Assembly (NCBI GenBank): GCA_051648405.1
Contig: JBOFFC010000007.1
Coordinates: 1-63,162 of the forward strand
DNA from: JBOFFC01 sp051648405
Lineage (GTDB): Bacteria > Planctomycetota > Planctomycetia > Pirellulales > Lacipirellulaceae
DNA length: 63,162 bases
Reading direction: 5' to 3'
Shown here: positions 24,852-33,216 of the stretch, in pieces
Numbering within the stretch: position 1 is the stretch's first letter
Layout of the letters: each line of letters begins with the position of its first letter
Made by a program: the position numbers and the translations under genes
The notes under the pieces: generated by a model
What the model was told of the DNA's origin: nothing
Seen by the model: only the letters and a program-made list of their open reading frames with translations
The model's database searches: none

Positions 24852-25231
24852 GGCAGTTGGTCGCCCCGGGGGGCTCTCGGCGGAGGGTGGTCGTCGCTCG
24901 GCGGATCGATCGCGGGCGCGGTACGGCTGGTCGTTTGAGCGTTCTCGTTCGCTTGCCGGCGGCAGACAGGCCCCCCGCGCGTGTCCGCTGAGGCGTCGGG
25001 GTGGCTTGGGGCCACCCCGACGCTCAGCTCACAAGCTTCATCGCGAAGCGCCCGTGGAAGCGGCCGACCCAGAGGCCGCTGACCACGGGACAAAGGCTCC
25101 AACCCAGGGGAGGGTGGTCGAGTGCGACCCCGCAATCGCGCTCGACCGTCGATGAAGCTTCCAAAGGGACGGGAGGGAACGGGAACGGTGTGCGGGTTTG
25201 GGTGGTCACGGTCTTCGAGGAACGGCTCGCC
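24852..25231. other. 380-nt spacer between MurG-like and Mur-ligase-like genes
   Basis: No gene is supportable here. It contains the strong hairpin at 24988-25027 and a pair of AAGCTTCATCG elements in inverted orientation (about 25034-25044 and 25147-25157) about 100 nt apart. A purine-rich stretch, GGGACGGGAGGGAACGGGAA, lies at about 25166-25185. Confidence 0.45.
24988..25027. other. 17-bp stem-loop
   Basis: GCGTCGGGGTGGC (24993-25005) pairs perfectly with GCCACCCCGACGC (25011-25023) around a 5-nt loop. Beyond a single bulged G, CTGA (24988-24991) pairs with TCAG (25024-25027). Neither strand continues with a T tract, so it is not a standard intrinsic terminator. It lies downstream of the Mur-ligase-like gene and may stabilise or block transcript ends. 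Confidence 0.6.
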
Positions 25232-26650
25232 CTAGCGGCGCGACGCCTCTTCGTGCTGGTTTCGTTTGTGCAGTAGCGCGGTCACCAGTCGTCGGTCCCG
25301 CGCGAGCGCCGCGGGGCCCGAGCCGGCGACGAGGACCGCGTCCCCGCTCTCGGCAAGTCCGAGCGCGACCGCCACGGCGGCGACACGGTCATCGACGAAC
25401 GTGATGTTCTCGGGGCAGCCGTCGCCCGCCACGGCGACGCCCGTCACGAGCGTCCGGTCGGCGAGCCGTGCCGCCACGGCAAGCTGCTGCGCCGCGACCG
25501 CTTCGTCGGTCGATAGCCGCAGCACGGCGAACACGTTGCCCGTGGCGAGCGAGCGCGTTGTCGCGAGCGCGCCGCGGAGGGCGAGCGGTCGGAACGCGCG
25601 ATCAACGAGCACGCTGAACGATTGGCCTTCGCCGACCGACTCGGCGTAGCCCTCGCGGGGGGGGGCCGTTTCGAGTCCCTCGATCGCGTGCATCAGGCTG
25701 ATCCCGGCGCCGCAAGCGGTCGCGACCGCCGCGAGGCAGGCCGCGCGGTAGGCGTCGCCCGGTCGGCCGACGACGCAGCAGGCCGACTCGTCGCCGCGCG
25801 TGACGATGAACGACTGACCCCCGGCGTGCTGATCGACCACGAGCGCCGCGACGTCGGCGTGCGTGTCGTCGCCGTAGGTGACGACACGCCCCGTGTGGCG
25901 GCTGGCGAGCGCGAGCGCGTCGGGGTCGTCGGTCGGGACGGCGAGCGTCGCCTCTTGCGCCAGGCGTTCGAGCGAGCGCTGCACCGCTTGCCGGTGCACC
26001 TGGGGAGACTCGAAGCGGCGCTTGCCGAGCGAGTCGAGCCCGTCCGCGCGGAGCGTCGTGACGCACGCTGCCGACAAGGCTAACGGGGCGAGGCGGTCGT
26101 TGGGCGTGGCGGCGAAGACCGCCAAATCGGCCTCCGCGTCAAAACACGCCGTGAGCCATGAGTCGCGCGCCGCTCCGCGGAAGCCGAGCGGCTTTTGGGG
26201 ATGGCAGTCGCGGCTGTCGTCGACCACGTCGCCGGCCCACAGGCCGACCTTGCGACCCGCGGCCGCGAAGCACGCGGCGACCAGGTGCGCGGTGGTGCTG
26301 CGGCCCATCGTGCCGACGACGCCAACGAGCGGCGCGTGCACGGGCGTTGTGTCGCCCGCAAACGCGTTCTCGAGCACGCGGTGCGCGTCACGGGCGTCGC
26401 TGACGACGGCCATTGGGGCGGGCAAACCGGGGAGCAGCCGCTCGGCGATCACGGCGGCGGCGCCGCGCTCGGCCGCCCATTCGGCGCCGGTCGCGTCGCA
26501 CTCCGCCAGGTGGACGTAGAGGTCCCCGGGCCGGATGGTCGAGGGGTCGAGACGGACGATCGTCCCCACCGGGTCGGCCGCTTCGGGGAAGAAGCGGGCC
26601 GCCGGCAAGAGCGAACGGAGTCTCTTCGGTGCGCGGGTTTGGTACAGCAC
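25232..26650 (-). CDS. Mur ligase family protein (MurE-like) with altered P-loop
   Basis: A 472-residue protein with the three-part Mur ligase layout. The N-terminal part (STIRPGDLYVHL) resembles the UDP-MurNAc-binding domain of MurE. The ATP-binding loop is VGVVGTMGRSTTAHLV: the family GTNGKT is GTMGRST, with Arg117 replacing lysine and Met115 replacing asparagine. The central and C-terminal domains are recognisable (VLVDRAFRPLALRGALA resembles the D-Y-A/H-x-P-x-x-L region; the end ENITFVDDRVAAVAVAL resembles the ADP-release domain). ATP-dependent ligation is questionable. The GTG start is supported by AAGGAGG ten bases upstream. Partner of the MurG-like gene on the same strand. Confidence 0.8.
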   Translation of the reverse strand: MLYQTRAPKRLRSLLPAARFFPEAADPVGTIVRLDPSTIRPGDLYVHLAECDATGAEWAAERGAAAVIAERLLPGLPAPMAVVSDARDAHRVLENAFAGDTTPVHAPLVGVVGTMGRSTTAHLVAACFAAAGRKVGLWAGDVVDDSRDCHPQKPLGFRGAARDSWLTACFDAEADLAVFAATPNDRLAPLALSAACVTTLRADGLDSLGKRRFESPQVHRQAVQRSLERLAQEATLAVPTDDPDALALASRHTGRVVTYGDDTHADVAALVVDQHAGGQSFIVTRGDESACCVVGRPGDAYRAACLAAVATACGAGISLMHAIEGLETAPPREGYAESVGEGQSFSVLVDRAFRPLALRGALATTRSLATGNVFAVLRLSTDEAVAAQQLAVAARLADRTLVTGVAVAGDGCPENITFVDDRVAAVAVALGLAESGDAVLVAGSGPAALARDRRLVTALLHKRNQHEEASRR

Positions 26651-26660
26651 TCTGAGCAGG

Positions 26661-26667
26661 CCTCCTT
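26661..26667 (-). promoter_or_regulatory. ribosome binding site fixing the GTG start of the Mur-ligase-like gene
   Basis: AAGGAGG on the minus strand, ten bases upstream of the GTG at 26650. It is one of the few perfect Shine-Dalgarno sequences in the window and supports a non-ATG start. Confidence 0.65.
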
Positions 26668-26878
26668 GCCTGACTTCGAGGGCTTTTTCGGTTCGTCTCG
26701 CTGGGGCCCCTTCCGGGGATCCAGGCGGCGGGGATGCTCTTGGAAACGCCTTGGGGCGTCAAGGCGGTTTTGTCGCTCCCGGCGACGCGGTGCGAGCTCC
26801 CGGCGAGCCGCCGTTGCTGCTGGCGCACCAACGGGTCTAGGCTGTTGCGATCGGACCACTCCCTTTGGCGAGCGTCGG

Positions 26879-27709
26879 TTGAGCGAACCCAGCGACCTAG
26901 GTTGCAAGCATTGGCTTGTCGTCGGCGAGCCCGCGTCGGCGGAGTTCATCGACGGGTTGCGGAGCGTCGCGCGCCGCGTGCGGATCCGTTGCGTGGCCGA
27001 CATCGACGCGGCCGCGGCGTGCGACCGGCGAGACGTCGAACGACTCGTCCGCTTGCAACCTCGGCCGGCGGCCGACCCGCGGCCGATGGAACGCCTCGCC
27101 GAGCTGTTCCCGGGCGTCGAATGCCTCGAGGCGGTCGGCGTGTGGTGCGAAGGGGAACAGCGAACTGGTAAGCCCCCAAAGGGTTGGCGGCGCGTGTTCT
27201 GGCACGAGTTCGACGTTCAAAGCGCGACGTCGCCCGGAACGGCTGCGCCGGACCCTCGCGGCCCGTTCGACCTCGCGGGACGCCTCGTACTGATCGATTG
27301 CATCGACGCCGAGACTGCCGAGGCGATCGCCGACACGGTGGCCGAACACGGCGGCGCGGCGACTTGGTCGCCGTGCGGGAGGGGCCTCTCGACGGGCGCC
27401 TCGAGCGGCGCGTGGGTCGGCAGCCAGCTCGGCGGGGGCGAGGCAGTGCGGCTCGACCGGTTCTGCCGGCGGTTCGGCTCCGGCGACACGCCGGTCGTCG
27501 TGCTGCTCGACTTCCCGCGGCCCGAGACGGTGCGCGCGGCCCGACGGATCGGCGCCGCGGCGGTGCTGGGGCGGCCCCACACGGGCGAGGCGCTCGCGGC
27601 GGCGCTCGTTCGGGCGAGCGGCGTCCGCAACCCGCCTGTTCGCGAGACGCCCGTCTACGAGACCAGCGCGTCGGTGAACATCACCTCGCGCCGCCACAGC
27701 GGCTCGTGA
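26879..27709 (+). CDS. pseudo-receiver-like protein of unknown function
   Basis: About 276 residues from a TTG at 26879; no better start is visible. The C-terminal half is organised like a response-regulator receiver: VLIDCIDAETAEAIADTVAEHGG as strand 1 and helix 1, then PVVVLLDFPRPETVRAARRIGAAAVLGRPHTGEAL resembling the GA..-l-KP end of the fold, with lysine replaced by arginine and no phospho-acceptor aspartate visible. The N-terminal half (HWLVVGEPASAEFIDGL) may be a second degenerate copy. It is divergent from the Mur-ligase-like gene and its 3' end overlaps the ImmA-like gene on the opposite strand by 55 bases. Function unknown. Confidence 0.6.
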   Translation: MSEPSDLGCKHWLVVGEPASAEFIDGLRSVARRVRIRCVADIDAAAACDRRDVERLVRLQPRPAADPRPMERLAELFPGVECLEAVGVWCEGEQRTGKPPKGWRRVFWHEFDVQSATSPGTAAPDPRGPFDLAGRLVLIDCIDAETAEAIADTVAEHGGAATWSPCGRGLSTGASSGAWVGSQLGGGEAVRLDRFCRRFGSGDTPVVVLLDFPRPETVRAARRIGAAAVLGRPHTGEALAAALVRASGVRNPPVRETPVYETSASVNITSRRHSGS

Positions 27710-28425
27710 ACGGGCCAGCAGCGGGCGCGGAGGACCCACACTGACGCGGGGTCGTCCTGAGCGTCGTGCCGATCGACCCATGCGACTTCGCTCCGCTCGT
27801 GCGCCCAGCCGGCGCAGCGGCGTTCGAGCGCGGACACGGCGGGGACGGGGCCAGTGAAGTTCGCCCGCCGCCAGGTGGTCGCTCCGTGGTCGCGCACGGT
27901 GACGACGAGCGGCGACTCGACGACGTCCAGCAAGCGTCGCGCGAGGAGCTCGTGGCTGGCCGTCGAGAAGGTCGCTTTCAGCGAGCAGAGGTCGGCGTCG
28001 TTGTCTCGCACCAAGGCGGCGAGCCACCTTTTCGGGACCAGCAGCCGCCCCGCGAGGGCGTTCGCGACCCGCTCGCGCGACGACGGGGGCGCCTCGCGGG
28101 GGTCGAGCCCCACGCTGCTGAAGACCCGCGCGGCGAGCGTCTCGCCCACCTCGTGCGCCACGGCCCAGTGGCGTCGCTCGCGGCGGGGCTCGGGACGCAG
28201 GGCGATCGCCCCCCGCAGCGCGTCGGGGTGTTCCACGCCGCCCGGCCAGCGGACGACGCGGCCCCGGGCGTCGAGGCGGTTGTCGGAAGTCACGGCCATC
28301 CCCAGTCGCTCGGCGAGGGCAAAGGCATCTACCGGCGGGGCGTCGATGCACGCTTCCCAAAGGGCGTCGGCCGCGCAGCGGTCGAGCGTCGCGGAGTACT
28401 CCTCGACCGAGACTTCGGCAAGCAT
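27655..28425 (-). CDS. ImmA/IrrE-family metallopeptidase-like protein with variant zinc motif
   Basis: A 256-residue protein. The core WAVAHEVGETLAARVF (about 87-102) has the place and surroundings of the ImmA/IrrE zinc-binding helix, and it is followed at the right distance by ERVANALAGRLLVPKRWL (Glu118, Asn122), the second family motif. The usual HExxH is HEVGE (His91 to Glu95), so one zinc ligand is changed. ImmA/IrrE proteins cleave or sequester Xre-type repressors and often control mobile elements or stress genes. The start at the ATG at 28425 follows GGGGAA; a TTG 48 nt upstream is less likely. No Xre partner is adjacent. Confidence 0.75.
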   Translation of the reverse strand: MLAEVSVEEYSATLDRCAADALWEACIDAPPVDAFALAERLGMAVTSDNRLDARGRVVRWPGGVEHPDALRGAIALRPEPRRERRHWAVAHEVGETLAARVFSSVGLDPREAPPSSRERVANALAGRLLVPKRWLAALVRDNDADLCSLKATFSTASHELLARRLLDVVESPLVVTVRDHGATTWRRANFTGPVPAVSALERRCAGWAHERSEVAWVDRHDAQDDPASVWVLRARCWPVHEPLWRREVMFTDALVS

Positions 28426-28479
28426 CGGACGTTCCCCAGGGGCCAATCGCGTGCAGACGAGATACGTGAACAAAAGAAC

Positions 28480-28507
28480 ACTATATCAGCTCGGGGCTTC
28501 GTTGCAA
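28480..28507 (-). promoter_or_regulatory. candidate promoter of the ImmA-like gene
   Basis: On the minus strand TTGCAA (28502-28507, four of six) and TATAGT (28480-28485, five of six) are separated by 16 nt. The region is distinctly AT-rich for this genome. Transcription would start about 50 nt before the ATG. Confidence 0.5.
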
Positions 28508-28614
28508 GCAAATTCTCCGCAATCCGTGCCGCCCGATCGCGGTGGCGGAACGGGCGCTCGCAATCACGGTTTCAGCACTCAACGGCTTGCGAGCGAGTCG
28601 CCGCGGCGGGCACA

Positions 28615-30051
28615 ATGGCCAGGCTGCTGACCGCTTTCCTCCCCCCGCCGGGTGACCCCTCCGTGTCCGCTACCTTCACCGACGAGCTGCGGCGCGCCAC
28701 CGGGCCGAAGGGCAAGTACGCCTTCATCAGCCTGGGCTGCCCCAAAAACACCGTCGATAGCGAGCGGATGCTTGGGTTGCTGCAGCTCGACGGGTACGAG
28801 CTGATCGCCGACCCCGAGCAAGCCGACTTCGCGATCGTCAACACCTGCGGATTCATCGAGGCGGCCCGGACCGAGTCGTTCGCCGCCATCGACGAGATGC
28901 TCGCCCTGAAGCGCGACGGGCGGCTGCGTGGCGTGATCGTCTCGGGTTGCCTGGCCGAGCGGCAGCAGGCGGCGCTGCTCGAGGAGCGTCCGGGAATCGA
29001 CCATTTGGTCGGCGTGTTCGGACGTGACGAGGTGACGAAGGTCGCCGACCGACTGCTGGGGGGACTCGAAGAGCAGCGGCTGGTATTCCGCCCGGCGCCG
29101 GCCCGACCGCTGGCCGACACCGACCGCATGCGGATCACGCCGCGGCACTTCGCGTACCTGAAGATCAGCGAGGGTTGCGACCGGCTCTGCACGTTCTGCG
29201 CGATCCCCAAGATGCGCGGCAAGCACGCCACGAAGCCGATCGAAGAGGTCATCGCCGAGGCGCAGCAGCTCGCCGCGGACGGCGTTCGCGAGCTCGTGGT
29301 CGTCGCGCAGGACACCACCTACTACGGCATGGACCTGTACGGCGAGCCGCGCCTCGTCGAGCTGCTGGCCGAGCTCGAGAAGGTCGAGGGGCTCGATTGG
29401 ATTCGGCTGATGTACCTCTACCCGATGTACTTCAGCGACGAGCTGATCGACGCGATCGCGGCGAGCGAGCGGGTCGTGCCGTACCTCGACATGCCGCTAC
29501 AGCACATCAACGACCGGATGCTGAAGCGGATGCAGCGCCGCGTCCCGGCGGGCCCGACGCGCGAGCTGATCGCCAAGCTCCGGGCGGGGATCCCCAACTT
29601 GGTGCTGCGGACCACGTTCATCACGGGCTTCCCCGGGGAGACCGACCAGGAGTTCGACGAGCTCGAGGCGTTTGTCTCGGAGGCGAAGTTCGAGCGGATG
29701 GGGGTGTTCACCTACTCGCTCGAGCCCGACACGCCGGCGGCGCGGCTCCCCAACCACCTGCCAGAAGACGCGAAGGAAGAGCGTCGCGGTCGGCTGATGG
29801 CGGCGCAGCAAGAGGTCGCGTTCGCGTGGGGTGACGCGCAAGTCGGTCGCGCGATGGACGTGCTGCTCGACGCGCCGGTCGAAGGGGAGCCGGGCGTTTG
29901 GCTCGGCCGCAGCGCCGCCGACGCCCCCGACGTCGATTGCGTCACGTTTGTCAGCGGCGAGGGGCTCGCGACGGGGCAGATCGTCCCCTGCGAAGTTGTC
30001 GCGCGGAGCGATTACGACCTGGTCGCCGCCGCCGTTGGCGAACCACGCTGA
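28615..30051 (+). CDS. rimO: ribosomal protein S12 methylthiotransferase RimO
   Basis: A 478-residue radical-SAM enzyme that adds a methylthio group to the conserved aspartate of ribosomal protein S12. The MTTase domain carries the three cluster cysteines in SLGCPKNTVDSE (Cys42), VNTCGFI (Cys78) and SGCLAE (Cys112). The radical-SAM motif is CDRLCTFC (Cys188, 192, 195), followed by IPKMRGKH. A TRAM domain closes the protein (from about 405). SLGCPKN is the usual RimO form, favouring rimO over miaB. The ATG at 28615 is used; a GTG at 28663 would remove 16 poorly conserved residues. It appears to be the first gene of a rightward group with pgsA. Confidence 0.95.
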   Translation: MARLLTAFLPPPGDPSVSATFTDELRRATGPKGKYAFISLGCPKNTVDSERMLGLLQLDGYELIADPEQADFAIVNTCGFIEAARTESFAAIDEMLALKRDGRLRGVIVSGCLAERQQAALLEERPGIDHLVGVFGRDEVTKVADRLLGGLEEQRLVFRPAPARPLADTDRMRITPRHFAYLKISEGCDRLCTFCAIPKMRGKHATKPIEEVIAEAQQLAADGVRELVVVAQDTTYYGMDLYGEPRLVELLAELEKVEGLDWIRLMYLYPMYFSDELIDAIAASERVVPYLDMPLQHINDRMLKRMQRRVPAGPTRELIAKLRAGIPNLVLRTTFITGFPGETDQEFDELEAFVSEAKFERMGVFTYSLEPDTPAARLPNHLPEDAKEERRGRLMAAQQEVAFAWGDAQVGRAMDVLLDAPVEGEPGVWLGRSAADAPDVDCVTFVSGEGLATGQIVPCEVVARSDYDLVAAAVGEPR

Positions 30052-30054
30052 AGG

Positions 30055-30213
30055 AGGGGAACCACAGATGAGCACGGATGAACGCAGATGGGTGTGACCG
30101 GCGTCCGACGCACTGCCGTCGTCTAGCTCTCGGCGGAGCGGTTCGTGACTCGCCGGTTCAACCGTTCGTGATTTCTTCATCTGCGTTTATCTGCGTTTAT
30201 CTGTGGTTCCCCT
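30055..30213. repeat. long inverted repeat of GATGAACGCA-type units
   Basis: Two 36-nt arms (30055-30090 and 30178-30213) pair at 31 of 36 positions. Each begins AGGGGAACCACAGAT and continues with 10-nt units of the type GATGAACGCA or GATAAACGCA. The 87-nt interior is unrelated. The element fills the gap between rimO and pgsA, and its right arm ends 24 nt before the pgsA start. It belongs to the same family as 5931-6051 and the inner part of 3786-3950. Confidence 0.8.
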
Positions 30214-30237
30214 CTCGTCGGTAGAGCAATCGAGCCT

Positions 30238-30837
30238 GTGAGCACAGTTGACGAAGTGCCGGCGGGGTCTTTGCGGGACGCGCCCAACGCGATCACCGCG
30301 GCGCGGGTCGTCGTTACGCTCGCGCTGTTCGTGGCCCTGTCGGTCGGGTGGTCGCGTGCGGCAGTCGTGCTGTTCCTACTCGCTGGCGGCACGGATTGGG
30401 TCGATGGCTTCTGGGCGCGGCGGTGGGGACCGATCACGAAGCTCGGGCGCGTGCTCGACCCATTCGCCGACAAGCTGCTGATCTGCGGGACGTTCGTATT
30501 CCTCGCCGCGGATGAGGCGTCGCGCGTCGCCCCTTGGATGGCAGTCGTCATCCTCGCGCGCGAGTTGCTAGTGACCGCGTTGCGGAGCGCGGTCGAAGCG
30601 CGCGGAGGCGATTTTTCCGCCAAGTGGCTCGGCAAGCAGAAGATGGCGTGGCAGTGCATCGCCGCGACGCTGGGCCTGTTGCTCGCGTCGCCGTGGCGCT
30701 GCGGTGGTTGGCCGATCGAGTTCGTGGTGGCTCCCTGGTTGATGGACGGGTCGATCGCCATCACGCTGCTGCTCACGGTCGCCTCGGGGGTGACCTACGC
30801 CCGCGCCGCCGTAGTAAGCACGAAGGAGCCGGCTTGA
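30238..30837 (+). CDS. pgsA: CDP-diacylglycerol-glycerol-3-phosphate 3-phosphatidyltransferase (PgsA-like)
   Basis: A 199-residue integral membrane enzyme making phosphatidylglycerol phosphate from CDP-diacylglycerol. The CDP-alcohol phosphotransferase motif is complete: Asp53, Asp56-Gly57, Ala60-Arg61, Gly70, Asp74 and Asp78 within TDWVDGFWARRWG and KLGRVLDPFADK. About four to five hydrophobic helices surround it. The opening DAPNAITAARVVVTLALF is typical of PgsA. The start is GTG at 30238. The stop overlaps the start of the next gene in TTGA, so the two are translationally coupled. Confidence 0.93.
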   Translation: MSTVDEVPAGSLRDAPNAITAARVVVTLALFVALSVGWSRAAVVLFLLAGGTDWVDGFWARRWGPITKLGRVLDPFADKLLICGTFVFLAADEASRVAPWMAVVILARELLVTALRSAVEARGGDFSAKWLGKQKMAWQCIAATLGLLLASPWRCGGWPIEFVVAPWLMDGSIAITLLLTVASGVTYARAAVVSTKEPA

Positions 30838-31694
30838 ACGGATTCCAGCCGAACGCGGCGCTCGGCGCCGTCCTGTCGGGGCTGTTCCTGGCGAGCCTTG
30901 CCGTCTGGCTGGAGGTCGCGAAGCGCTTGCGCCGGGGCGACGAGGTGATCGAGCGCGAGCCGCGCGAGCGCGTCCCGTGGGGCGCCGACGGCTCGGTGCT
31001 GGCGGCGGTTTGCCTCGCGGCCGCCGCTGCGGGAGCGGCGGTTCAGCACGTCGTGAACATCGACGCCAAGCCGATACTTCGCGCCGACCAAAGCCTGCTG
31101 ATAGACGCCGCCGCCATGGGCCTGATGTACGGCGTCATGGCGGGCGCCGTCGCCGCGTGGTTCGCCTTCGTGTGGAGGGCGCACCGCGGCGACTTCGGGT
31201 TCGGCCCGGCGCCGCGTGGTGTGGCGCGGGACGTCGGGTTGGGTTTCGCGACGGTGCTCGCGGCGCTCGCGCCGGTCTACGCGGTGCAGCTTGCGCTGGT
31301 GACGTTCGTCGCCGAGCCGACCGCGCACCCGATCCTCGATCGCCTGAAGGACGACCCGGTGGGGGGGGTGATCGGCGCCATCCTGCTGGCGGTCGTGATC
31401 GCGCCACTGTTCGAGGAGTTCGCCTTCCGCGTGCTGCTGCAGGGGTGGCTCGAAGGGGTCCCCGACTCGCCCCGCGCCTGGTGGCCGATCGGCGTCAGCG
31501 CGGCGGCGTTCGCGCTCGCCCACCAAGGCCAGGGCTACGCCCCCGCCCCGCTGTTTGTGTTCGCCCTGTTCCTTGGTTACCTCTACCGGCAGACGCATAG
31601 GCTGCTTCCGTGCGTCGTGGCGCACGCGGCGTTCAACGCGATGTCGCTCGCGGCGGTGCTCGCGCTTCCGACGCCCCTCGACGGAGCACCGTAG
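30834..31694 (+). CDS. CPBP family intramembrane metalloprotease
   Basis: A 286-residue polytopic membrane protein of the CPBP (Rce1-like, Abi) family. The three catalytic motifs are present in order: LFEEFAFRVLLQG (Glu194, Glu195, Arg199), FALAHQGQG with its histidine, and VVAHAAFNA (HxxxN). It probably cleaves a membrane-embedded or prenylated-type substrate; none is known here. The start is a TTG overlapping the pgsA stop (TTGA), which fixes the reading frame and implies coupled translation. Functional linkage with lipid synthesis is possible but unproven. Confidence 0.9.
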   Translation: MNGFQPNAALGAVLSGLFLASLAVWLEVAKRLRRGDEVIEREPRERVPWGADGSVLAAVCLAAAAAGAAVQHVVNIDAKPILRADQSLLIDAAAMGLMYGVMAGAVAAWFAFVWRAHRGDFGFGPAPRGVARDVGLGFATVLAALAPVYAVQLALVTFVAEPTAHPILDRLKDDPVGGVIGAILLAVVIAPLFEEFAFRVLLQGWLEGVPDSPRAWWPIGVSAAAFALAHQGQGYAPAPLFVFALFLGYLYRQTHRLLPCVVAHAAFNAMSLAAVLALPTPLDGAP

Positions 31695-31727
31695 CACGAC
31701 GCCGACGGGCTGCGACCAATGACCGCG

Positions 31728-31756
31728 TTGTCCCCCGCGGTTCGGCGGCTTAGGAT
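31728..31756 (+). promoter_or_regulatory. candidate promoter of the RND efflux operon
   Basis: TTGTCC (31728-31733) and TAGGAT (31751-31756), each four of six to consensus, have ideal 17-nt spacing. The site lies about 110 nt upstream of the adaptor start, in the gap after the CPBP gene. Confidence 0.4.
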
Positions 31757-31869
31757 CGCAGGATTGCCCGCGTTCGGGCGCCTCCGAGCGAGTCCCGTTT
31801 GCGAACCCCTCACGGCCGCTTCGCGTGCTGTCTATGCCCCTGGTGGCCCCCGCGAGTCGGGGGGTTCCG

Positions 31870-33165
31870 ATGCTCGAAAAGCTGCTGGCCGCGGGGAGAT
31901 ACGGCTTCCTCGTTCTGATGACGATCGCGTCGGCGGCCGTCATGTGGTGGATCAGCCTCCCGTCGGACCCGACCGCCCGGTTGCTGTCGGAGGCGGCGAT
32001 GGCGCCGGTCCCCGAGTCGGCCCTGCCTAAGGTCCCGGTGCGGGTCGAGCCGGTCGCCGCGACGCGGTGCGACGTCACGCAGCGCTACAGCGGCAAGGTG
32101 CAGGCCTGGGAGACATTCACGCTCGGTTTCGAGATCGCCGGGCGCGTGTCGGAGCTCGGCAAGAACTCCGACGCCCAGCCGCTCGACGACGGAGACCGGG
32201 TCGAAGCGGGGCAGGTGCTGGCGACGCTCGACGACCGCATCCTCCGCGCCCGGAAGGCCGAGGCGGTCGCGCAGTACGAGCTCGCCGCTTCGGACCTCGA
32301 GCGCAGTCGGCGGGTGCGTGAGCAGAGCCCCGACGCGCTGGCCGAGGCCGACTTCCAGACCGACGTGACGCAGCACGCGCTGCGCCAAGCGGCGCAAGAG
32401 ATGGCCCTCAAGAACCTCGAGGACGCGACGCTCACCTCGCCGATCGGCGGCTCGATCGTGCGCCGCATGGCCGAGGTCGGCGAGTCGGTGGGGGCGAACG
32501 CCACCGTGTTCGAGGTGGTCGAGAACGACCGCCTGCGGCTGGTGCTCAACGTCCCCGAGGCGCGGGTCCGCGAGCTCGAGGTCCGGCGGCGGTTCGTCGA
32601 AGGGGTAAAAAGGGGCGAGCGATCGTCGAACGACGCCGAAGACGCCGTGTTCCGCGCGCACGTCAAACTCGAAGGGGCCGACGTCTACGGTAGGCCGTGG
32701 CCGCCCATCGACGCCGAGGTGTACCGCATCGCCCAAACGGCCGACACGATCACCGGCCTGTTCGAGGTCGAGGTGCTGATCCCCAACGCCGACGGGCTGC
32801 TTCGTCCGGGGATGGTCGCCACCGCCGACGTGGTGACCGACCGGATCGAAGCCTACGCGGTCCCCGAGACCTCGGTCGTGTTCCGCTCGACGGGGGCCTA
32901 CCTGTTCACGGTGGACGAGGTCGCGGCCCCGGCGCAGGTGCTGTTCTGGAACGTCGGGCACACGGACGCCCTCCGCGCTCGGAAGATCAACCTCACCAAC
33001 TGGATCGACCAGGGGGACACGGTGTTGGCGCCTTCCAACGGGCTGAGCCTCGGCTCGGTCGTCACGCGCGGGCAGCAGCGGCTTCGCGACGGACAGCTCG
33101 TCCGCGTCGCCGACGCCCCACCGGCTGGCGACCGGACAACGGTCGCCGCCCGCCCCGCGGGCTGA
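31870..33165 (+). CDS. RND efflux periplasmic adaptor (HlyD/AcrA family)
   Basis: A 431-residue membrane fusion protein. An N-terminal membrane anchor (YGFLVLMTIASAAVMWWI) is followed by a lipoyl-like domain (SGKVQAWETFTLGFEIAGRV... GDRVEAGQVLATLDD), a helical hairpin (RARKAEAVAQYELAASDLERS), the second lipoyl half (ATLTSPIGGSIVRRMAEVGESV) and beta-barrel and proximal domains (GLLRPGMVATADV). It couples the inner-membrane pump to an outer-membrane channel. I start at the ATG at 31870, preceded by a G-rich ribosome site; upstream ATG/GTG codons at 31834 and 31825 lack one. The pump gene follows after 51 nt. Confidence 0.9.
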   Translation: MLEKLLAAGRYGFLVLMTIASAAVMWWISLPSDPTARLLSEAAMAPVPESALPKVPVRVEPVAATRCDVTQRYSGKVQAWETFTLGFEIAGRVSELGKNSDAQPLDDGDRVEAGQVLATLDDRILRARKAEAVAQYELAASDLERSRRVREQSPDALAEADFQTDVTQHALRQAAQEMALKNLEDATLTSPIGGSIVRRMAEVGESVGANATVFEVVENDRLRLVLNVPEARVRELEVRRRFVEGVKRGERSSNDAEDAVFRAHVKLEGADVYGRPWPPIDAEVYRIAQTADTITGLFEVEVLIPNADGLLRPGMVATADVVTDRIEAYAVPETSVVFRSTGAYLFTVDEVAAPAQVLFWNVGHTDALRARKINLTNWIDQGDTVLAPSNGLSLGSVVTRGQQRLRDGQLVRVADAPPAGDRTTVAARPAG

Positions 33166-33216
33166 AGCCGCTCGACACCGCTTCGCACGGGCTCCGAGAG
33201 ACAAGCAAAGGCCAGC

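Noticed and set aside
26897..28360. Minus-strand frame of about 487 codons across the pseudo-receiver and ImmA-like genes
   Set aside because: Highly Arg/Ala-biased shadow frame; the ImmA-like frame in the same region has a family motif, a good ATG and a promoter.
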